Assembly: GCA_002407845.1 (NCBI GenBank)
Contig: DHPK01000025.1
Span: 1-50,058, forward strand
Origin: Leptolinea sp. UBA5366
Lineage (GTDB): Bacteria > Chloroflexota > Anaerolineae > Anaerolineales > Anaerolineaceae
Direction: 5' to 3'
Length of the DNA stretch: 50,058 bases
Shown: positions 44,279 to 50,058 of the stretch, one piece after another
Layout of the letters: every line of letters begins with the position of its first letter
Position numbering within the stretch: the first letter of the stretch is position 1
Translations under genes and position numbers: made by a program
The notes under the pieces: generated by a model
Told to the model about the DNA's origin: nothing
What the model saw: only the letters and a program-made list of their open reading frames with translations
Databases searched by the model: none

Positions 44279-46294
44279 TCAGTTGAGATTTCCTGAATTA
44301 TAGATATCGTGCCATTGCGATGCAGCACAGGAGGTTTCTGATTTAGAAAGCGATTCCACATTCCAGAGCAGGCTGCGCATGCCGATCACGTTTTGCAGTC
44401 CACAGACGTTGTTGGCTGATACGCCGATAGCAGGGTAATAATAGAGCGGGATAACTGGCAGTTCCGAAGCGTAAATCTGCTGAACTGTCAATTGCGATGC
44501 CTGATCAGCGCCGGAGAGATTCCGCGCGATATTGCAGGCGATATCATAGCCGTCCGACTTGAATCCGCCGACATTCGTCCCGATCCATTCGTTTTCCGCG
44601 TCCGGCACGCGCGTTGAAAGATAAAGCGTGCAGGGCGATTGGGTTCCCGCAGCCCAGGCAAAATTGACCAAATCAAATTTCCGCCCAAAAAAGGAGCCAT
44701 CCGGACCGGCTTGATAGAGTTCTCCGACAGCTTTATTATCGACGGTCAAATCAATGCCGCAGGCAGCCAGCTGTTCCTGAATCATTCCTGCCGCTTTCGT
44801 CCGCATCAGCGAATCGCCGGTCTCAAGCGTCAACGCCAGCTGTGTTCCGTCAGGAATGCCGGGCACGCCAGCAGAAACCCGCGCAGTTTCAGCATTTTGA
44901 TCCGAATCGATCCAGCCAGCTTTGTTTAGCAATTCGGCTCCGGCAGCAGGATCGTAAGGAAGCGTCTCGAGGAGAGATTGATGCAGCACATGACCGGCGG
45001 GATAAAACCCAACCGGAATTTCGGATTGCCCATAATAGACCTGCCGGATAATTGAGGCGCGATCGAGACATTGCAGCATGCCGCTGCGCAGGTTCTGATC
45101 CGTAAAATAGGAAACTTGCTGCTCGGTTAAAGGAGCAAAATTGAACGTCAGCTGTTCCCAAACCGGCTGCGGCTGGATGTAGGCAGAAAGTTTACCATCG
45201 CGCACGTCCTCGAGAATTGGCTCAAGATCAATCATCAGATCGACTGATGGGTCAATCACATCGCAGCTGCCTTCTTTCAGTGCAGCCAGATTATTGTCCC
45301 CCGCTTGACCGAAGAAATGAAAAACGATTTCATCAAAGTATGGCTGATTGAGACCGTTGCCGCGGTAATTCTCATTGCGCACAGCTTTCAGCTGATTTCC
45401 GGCAATCCACTCAGTGATGCGATAGGCACCCCAACCCAGCGGCATCCGATTGACAGTCTCATCCGCCGCCAGTTCTGCAGTCGTCAGCGTCCCCATTTTG
45501 TGTTCCGGCAGCGGCAGCCAGAAAACGTCATCCGCACGCTGCGGCACGAACCCCGGAATCCCGCGCCAAAAGACGGTCAGCTCATCCTGACCTTCATACA
45601 GATCAGTCAGCTGCAGCATCGTCTTAACATTGCCCAGCAGCGGGTCGCCAGAGAGGCGCCATGAATAAACCGAGTCTGCCGCAGTCAGCGGCTCGCCGTC
45701 TGACCATTTCAGCCCGGATTTCAATTTGAATGTGAACTCGCTCTGTGCCAGTGTCGCCTGCTGGTCAGGCTGCCAGATCAGCGTACAGCCGGGATAACCG
45801 CAGGTTTCAACGCCGTTGGTCGGCAGAATCGCCGTCCCGGCGCTGAGCTGCACCGGCTTGCCATCAGCGTTGAGTACCAAATCGCCTTCTTTAACCGGCT
45901 GCTCTCCAACAGAAGAGATGATCTCGTCAAACAGAACCATCCTCGCTTCGCCATTGATAATGTCAAAAGGTCCATCATAGATTGTTTCGAGAATTGACCA
46001 GCCGGCGTTTGAAATGCCTTTATAGATGAAAAGACTCGCCGGTTCACTGCCAAGGCAGACGTTCAACTTTTTGGTTTCATCCGCAGCGGGCGCAGCTTCA
46101 ACAGCCGGGGAAACAGCTTCCGGCGTAACAACGGCAGCCGCTGCTTGCGTCGAGGCCGCCATCTCAGTTAAGATCGTTTCGATGCTGCGGCTTTCGGCGC
46201 TCGGTTCTATTTCTGTTTTCGGTGAAGGCGAATTACAAGCAGCCGTCCAACCGCATAAAAGCAAGAAAATCAATAAAGCTGAAGTTTTTTTCAT
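44279..46294 (-). CDS. family 5 extracellular solute-binding lipoprotein (second copy)
   Basis: About 671 residues from ATG 46294; a TTG six codons upstream is in frame. The signal peptide ends in WTAAC, lipidated C20, followed by a Ser/Glu/Ala/Pro-rich spacer to about residue 70. The mature part is a peptide/nickel-type SBP: NVCLGSEPASLFIYKG, SEFTFKLKSGLKWSDGEPLTAADSVYSW, MPLGWGAYRITEWIAGNQLKAVRN, and the late IYASELPVIPLYYYP. It lies behind a terminator from the permease genes, so it has its own expression. Its N-terminal half appears longer than that of the SBP at 48778. Confidence 0.9.
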   Translation of the reverse strand: MKKTSALLIFLLLCGWTAACNSPSPKTEIEPSAESRSIETILTEMAASTQAAAAVVTPEAVSPAVEAAPAADETKKLNVCLGSEPASLFIYKGISNAGWSILETIYDGPFDIINGEARMVLFDEIISSVGEQPVKEGDLVLNADGKPVQLSAGTAILPTNGVETCGYPGCTLIWQPDQQATLAQSEFTFKLKSGLKWSDGEPLTAADSVYSWRLSGDPLLGNVKTMLQLTDLYEGQDELTVFWRGIPGFVPQRADDVFWLPLPEHKMGTLTTAELAADETVNRMPLGWGAYRITEWIAGNQLKAVRNENYRGNGLNQPYFDEIVFHFFGQAGDNNLAALKEGSCDVIDPSVDLMIDLEPILEDVRDGKLSAYIQPQPVWEQLTFNFAPLTEQQVSYFTDQNLRSGMLQCLDRASIIRQVYYGQSEIPVGFYPAGHVLHQSLLETLPYDPAAGAELLNKAGWIDSDQNAETARVSAGVPGIPDGTQLALTLETGDSLMRTKAAGMIQEQLAACGIDLTVDNKAVGELYQAGPDGSFFGRKFDLVNFAWAAGTQSPCTLYLSTRVPDAENEWIGTNVGGFKSDGYDIACNIARNLSGADQASQLTVQQIYASELPVIPLYYYPAIGVSANNVCGLQNVIGMRSLLWNVESLSKSETSCAASQWHDIYNSGNLN

Positions 46295-46354
46295 ATCTTT
46301 CCTAAAAAGCAAATTCTGACAATTCTCATTGATTATACCTTGCCTGATATCGAA

Positions 46355-46381
46355 AAAAGACCCGCGGGCTGCGGGTCTTCA
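46355..46381 (-). terminator. terminator after dppC-like gene
   Basis: AAGACCCGC (46357-46365) pairs with GCGGGTCTT (46371-46379), five-base loop; on the minus strand TTTTTT follows. It separates the permease genes from the second SBP gene. Confidence 0.88.
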
Positions 46382-46404
46382 GACAAGGCTTAGAATCAGT
46401 TTTT

Positions 46405-47445
46405 TTACGTTTTTCCGCGCATCTGCGGGTCAAGCGCGTCACGCAGCCCGTCCCCCAGGAAGTTGAAGGCAAACATCGTGATTGCCAGCATCAGCGCCGG
46501 GAAAATTGTCTGATTCGGATAGGTTCGGACAACTTTTGAACCATCGGAAATCATCGCGCCCCATGACGGAGTCGGTGGGTTGACACCCAGACCGATAAAT
46601 GACAGGAAAGCCTCTGTGTTGATGTAGCCGGGGATCATCAGGGTCTCATTGACGACCAGCGGACCGATGATGTTCGGCATGATGTGCCGGAACATGATGC
46701 GGGAATCGCTGCTTCCGATTGAACGGGCAGCTTCGATGAATTCTTTTTCTTTGATCGAGAGCACCTGACCGCGAGTCAAGCGCGCCATCGTCTGCCAGGC
46801 TGTCAAACCGATCCCGATAAAGATGAAGAGCATCCCGCCGAGCTTGCTGTCAAAGGATGACAGCATCGCTCCAAATGAGCCGGGAGCCGGGTTCGCCAGC
46901 GAATTTCTGAAAAAGGTCATTAACAAAATCGTGAACAACAGGCTTGGGAATGCGTAAAGCACGTCGACGATCCGCATCATCAAGTTGTCAACCCAGCCGC
47001 CAAAAAAGCCGGAGATACTGCCGTAGACCACACCGATGATCAGACTGATCAACGGTCCAATAATCGCAATAATCAGCGAGACACGGGAACCATAGATGAT
47101 CCGGCTCAGCAAATCACGTCCGACATAATCAGCACCAAGGATGTATTTATTCACATCACCAGCCGGCGGTTTGCCGTAAGGCTCCATCGACGGAAAAACT
47201 TTCATTAACCATGGCGGTACTGCGTTCTGTTCCGCCAGCGTCTGCGTGGCGAAATCATAAGGGGCAATTTTATCTGCGAAAATCATCATCAAATAAAGCA
47301 GAATGATGATCACACCGCCAACCATCGCCGCCCGGTTTTTTACCAGCCGGCGGAGTGCGTCTTTCCCAAGCGATTCAGACTTCAGCGAAATCGGGCTGCC
47401 TGCGTCATGAGAGTTCTTCAAGGTATTTCCTAAATCTACTGCCAT
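46405..47445 (-). CDS. oligopeptide ABC transporter permease (DppC/OppC-like)
   Basis: A 346-residue inner-membrane subunit. AGGAGG five bases before ATG 47445 fixes the start; the longer frame would overlap the upstream permease. An N-terminal soluble segment and a first membrane helix (about 50-70) are followed by LGADYVGRDLLSRIIYGSRVSL, which is the OppC signature, and the EAA loop EAARSIGSSDSRIMFRHIMPN. The C-terminal LGDGLRDALDPQMRG is typical. It starts 19 bases after the DppB-like stop. Confidence 0.95.
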   Translation of the reverse strand: MAVDLGNTLKNSHDAGSPISLKSESLGKDALRRLVKNRAAMVGGVIIILLYLMMIFADKIAPYDFATQTLAEQNAVPPWLMKVFPSMEPYGKPPAGDVNKYILGADYVGRDLLSRIIYGSRVSLIIAIIGPLISLIIGVVYGSISGFFGGWVDNLMMRIVDVLYAFPSLLFTILLMTFFRNSLANPAPGSFGAMLSSFDSKLGGMLFIFIGIGLTAWQTMARLTRGQVLSIKEKEFIEAARSIGSSDSRIMFRHIMPNIIGPLVVNETLMIPGYINTEAFLSFIGLGVNPPTPSWGAMISDGSKVVRTYPNQTIFPALMLAITMFAFNFLGDGLRDALDPQMRGKT

Positions 47446-47464
47446 TATTCCTCCTGAAATCTCA

Positions 47465-48520
47465 TTATTCGAACCGAATCCGGGGATCCAGCAAACCATA
47501 AACCAAGTCGACAATCAAGTTCGACACGACCAGAAATACCGCGTAAATCAGGACTGTTCCCATGATGACAGGGTAGTCACGCGCGGTAATGCTGTTTACA
47601 AAGTAACGGCCCATGCCCGGAATCCCGAAAATGGTTTCCGTGACAAACGTACCGGTCAGCAATGAAGCAAACATAGGACCCAGAATGGTTACAACTGGGA
47701 TGAGCGAATTTTTGAGCGCATGCCCCCAGATGATCGCCCGTTCTTTCAAGCCTTTCGCACGCGCGGTGCGAATATAATCTTCGCGGATTACCTGAAGCAG
47801 ACTGGCGCGCGTCAGGCGGGCGATGGATGCGGATGAGGACAACCCCAGCGCGAACATCGGCATGATCGCATATTTCCAAAAGTTCCAGTTATATGTTTTC
47901 GGCAGGAATCCAGCGACGAAGGGCGGTTTTGCTCCCCAGCCGGTGACCGGCAGCCATTTCAGCGACACGCCAAATATCCATATCAGGATCGGCCCCAGCA
48001 CAATGACAGGCACGGACACACCAAATATTGCCAGCGTCATACATAAATAGTCGATCCAGGTATTTTGCTTCAAAGCAGCCAAAATACCCAGCGGCATTCC
48101 AATCAGGATTGCAACCATGAAAGCCAGAAAGCCCAGCTGAATAGAAATAGGAAGCTGATCCCGCAGCATATCGTTCACCGTCCGGGAACGGGAAGAATAA
48201 GAGGGTCCAAAATTCACCCAGTTGACATAATAGTCGCCAACTTTGAATTTGAACAAGGCGTCATCATCAATCGTATTTGGAAATTTTTGCTTGCTGACAC
48301 GTGGAACGACCAGCGCCTTCATGTATTCCAGATATTGCACCGGCAGCGGCTGGTCCAGATGATATCGTTTCTCGAGGTTCGCAATGATCTCTTTCGGCAG
48401 CGGTTTTTCCTTGTCAAAAGGTCCGCCGGGAACTGAATGCATCAGTCCAAAAGTGATGATTGACACCACAACGAGAACCACGATCATGTATACCAGGCGC
48501 TTCAGGATGTACTTTCCCAT
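47465..48520 (-). CDS. oligopeptide ABC transporter permease (DppB/OppB-like)
   Basis: A 351-residue inner-membrane subunit with the OppB start YILKRLVYMIVVLVVVSIIT and FGLMHSVPGGPF, a soluble outside segment (about 40-125), then five more helices and the EAA loop RTARAKGLKERAIIWGHALKN. The C-terminal DLVYGLLDPRIRF is characteristic. GGAGG seven bases before the ATG. No ATPase subunits (DppD/F) are within the window; in related operons they lie elsewhere or further along. Confidence 0.95.
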   Translation of the reverse strand: MGKYILKRLVYMIVVLVVVSIITFGLMHSVPGGPFDKEKPLPKEIIANLEKRYHLDQPLPVQYLEYMKALVVPRVSKQKFPNTIDDDALFKFKVGDYYVNWVNFGPSYSSRSRTVNDMLRDQLPISIQLGFLAFMVAILIGMPLGILAALKQNTWIDYLCMTLAIFGVSVPVIVLGPILIWIFGVSLKWLPVTGWGAKPPFVAGFLPKTYNWNFWKYAIMPMFALGLSSSASIARLTRASLLQVIREDYIRTARAKGLKERAIIWGHALKNSLIPVVTILGPMFASLLTGTFVTETIFGIPGMGRYFVNSITARDYPVIMGTVLIYAVFLVVSNLIVDLVYGLLDPRIRFE

Positions 48521-48691
48521 TTGTTTTCCTCCGGAAGCTGCCTCCGTCTCCCTGCTGATGATTGGCGACGAACGGCGCTTCTGTCTCTGGTTTCTGAATT
48601 CTTTGAATTCCGGTTTCCATCCGATTATTCAAAAATCAATAGCGACGAAGTTTCATCAGTATTCATTTTCAAACAATTCGGGATCAGACTT

Positions 48692-48725
48692 TATTTGGAG
48701 GGACTGAAATCAGTCCCTCCAAAGT
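48692..48725 (-). promoter_or_regulatory. intercistronic stem-loop between SBP and permease genes
   Basis: A perfect 14-bp stem TTTGGAGGGACTGA (48694-48707) with TCAGTCCCTCCAAA (48710-48723), two-base loop. No T-run follows on the minus strand, so it is more likely an mRNA-stabilising or partial-attenuation element than a full terminator. The rest of the 257-base gap shows nothing further. Confidence 0.65.
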
Positions 48726-48777
48726 CTTTTGAAATTGTGACTGAAACGAACTTGAACGTTGTTTCAGTCTGAATGTA

Positions 48778-50058
48778 TTAATTCACTGCGCGTTCTTCAC
48801 CTTCGGGGAGGATATCCCATTTGTTGAAGGCTTCCTTACCGCCCATCACTGAGTAGGTCCGGTCTACGTTGATCTTGCACAGCTGAACGCTCGTGTACCA
48901 GTAGATCGGTGCCATCGCTGCGTCATCTTTTACCAGAATTTCTTCTGCCTGTGCATACAGGTCTGTCCGTTCAGCAGTGTCAGGGGATACCAGCGCGGCA
49001 TTTACCAAGTCTTCAAATTCCTGGTTGTACCACATGAATCCACCTTCAGGTGCCGACCCAGCTTTCCCATCAACTGTCGGGTTGCTCGATCCGCCTGAAC
49101 TCGCCTGATCATCCACAAAGTTCGCTGCGTCCGGATAGTCCTGGCACCAGCCAAGCCGGAACACCTGCGGTGTGTCTGCTCCGCGGATCGTCTTCAGGTA
49201 TACTGCCCATTCCTGATTCTGTACCGTCGCATTGATCCCAAGCACGTCTTTCCACATCTGCTGAATCGCTACTGCGATCTTCTGATGGTTCTCGCTCGTG
49301 TTGAACATGATCTCTACACTGATTTCAGCAGGATCCGTGATCCCCTTCTCATCCATGTAGCTCTGCAGTTCAGCTTTCGCTCCTTCAACATCATACTTGA
49401 TCCCTAAGTCAGGATAGTCAGCTAATGTCGGCGCTGCCAGCAGACCCGGCCGGCTGAACCACTGTGCCGGTACCTGTCCGCCCTTCACAACGTTGTCAAT
49501 CAGTGACTGACGATCGATCGCCATCGATAATGCCCGTCTTACTCGTGCATCATCCACAAACGGTTTCGTCGTGTTGAATCCATAGAAATATGTGCAGAAG
49601 TTTTCACCGATTGACAGTTCTTTGCCCATCGTTTCGTCTGCTTTGATCCGATCCAGTTCCGCGACCGGTACGTCGTTGATCCCCATCAGATTCCCGGCTT
49701 CAAATTCTGCCAGTGCAGCTGAGGAGTCCAAAATCCGGAATTCTACTTCGTCAATCTTCGGCGCAGGAATGCTCGCTACGTCTGCCGGCCAGTATGGGTT
49801 CTGAACAATGGTCAGATGATCATCATGGAACCATTCTTTCACTGCATACGGCCCGTACGTCTGTACGTTCTCGGGTTCGATCCAGCGATCCGCTGCCGCT
49901 TCTGTGCAGGCATCGCCTTCGATCAGCCACTGCGGTGTCGCATAGGTCACCCACAAGCCAGGGATCATCGTGTTTGGCGCAATGTCTTTCAGGAATGTGA
50001 TTTCTAGCGTTTCTGCATCAACTGCTTTCACCGCTACGCCGTCCGCTTCGCCTTCTCC
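48778..50058 (-). CDS. family 5 extracellular solute-binding protein of a peptide ABC importer (5' end outside window)
   Basis: The frame is open through the right edge of the window, so the start and signal peptide are missing; about 426 codons are visible. An internal GTG at 50031 is not the true start, as upstream residues GEGEADGVAVKAVD continue the fold. Family blocks: VKEWFHDDHLTIVQNPYWP, VRRALSMAIDRQSLIDNVVKGGQV, and the late VKDDAAMAPIYWYTSVQL. It should capture oligopeptides for the DppB/DppC channel downstream, from which it is separated by a stem-loop. Confidence 0.93.
   Translation of the reverse strand, partial: GEGEADGVAVKAVDAETLEITFLKDIAPNTMIPGLWVTYATPQWLIEGDACTEAAADRWIEPENVQTYGPYAVKEWFHDDHLTIVQNPYWPADVASIPAPKIDEVEFRILDSSAALAEFEAGNLMGINDVPVAELDRIKADETMGKELSIGENFCTYFYGFNTTKPFVDDARVRRALSMAIDRQSLIDNVVKGGQVPAQWFSRPGLLAAPTLADYPDLGIKYDVEGAKAELQSYMDEKGITDPAEISVEIMFNTSENHQKIAVAIQQMWKDVLGINATVQNQEWAVYLKTIRGADTPQVFRLGWCQDYPDAANFVDDQASSGGSSNPTVDGKAGSAPEGGFMWYNQEFEDLVNAALVSPDTAERTDLYAQAEEILVKDDAAMAPIYWYTSVQLCKINVDRTYSVMGGKEAFNKWDILPEGEERAVN

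Noticed and set aside
1..50058. CRISPR arrays, insertion sequences, prophage genes, rRNA
   Set aside because: I looked for regularly spaced direct repeats, transposase or phage proteins and rRNA sequence, and saw none.

Overview
The window looks like a chromosomal segment of a Gram-positive-type (monoderm-like) bacterium, most plausibly an Anaerolineae member of the Chloroflexota. This is inferred from gene content: a long exported protein carrying its own C-terminal sortase, a VanW-domain protein, a LytR-CpsA-Psr (LCP) protein, a YfhO-type membrane protein, several large WDD-type membrane proteins and lipoprotein-type solute-binding proteins. Housekeeping genes (polA, gpmI, glgC, rnhB, a glutamate dehydrogenase, tRNA-Pro) show that it is not a plasmid or phage. 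No IS element, prophage, CRISPR array or rRNA was seen.

Left part (1-14.0 kb) is envelope-centred: an exported cysteine-rich lytic-transglycosylase-like protein, an M28 peptidase, a YfhO-like protein, MgtC, the sortase fusion protein, and a tandem pair of large polytopic membrane proteins. One member of that pair is cut by a single in-frame TAA stop codon. From 14.2 to 19.6 kb a co-directional minus-strand group encodes GDP-mannose 4,6-dehydratase, DNA polymerase I, an ECF sigma factor and its putative anti-sigma factor.

From 19.8 to 26.6 kb a plus-strand series encodes a membrane protein, VanW protein, Trm112-like zinc protein, LCP protein and phosphoglycerate mutase, closed by a strong terminator. 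From 26.7 to 33.8 kb come an MBL hydrolase diverging from an overlapping suhB-like/gtrA/comEC-like group, then glgC, then a GT2-rnhB pair, followed by tRNA-Pro.

From 34.2 to 39.9 kb lies a clearly more AT-rich sugar cassette: solute-binding lipoprotein, two permeases, ROK regulator and an AGE-type epimerase. It is driven by one good sigma-70 promoter whose start region is covered by an 11-bp perfect inverted repeat, a likely operator. From 40.2 to 43.9 kb are a sugar-nucleotidyltransferase, an aminotransferase and glutamate dehydrogenase. The right end (44.0-50.1 kb) holds an oligopeptide-type ABC system (SBP truncated by the window edge, DppB, DppC), a second larger family 5 SBP behind a terminator, and a small PspC protein.

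The points most worth a second look are the sortase protein with an IPDTG sequence just before its own catalytic domain, the tandem membrane proteins with a one-codon split, the operator/promoter of the AT-rich cassette, and the stem-loops that follow both solute-binding protein genes.
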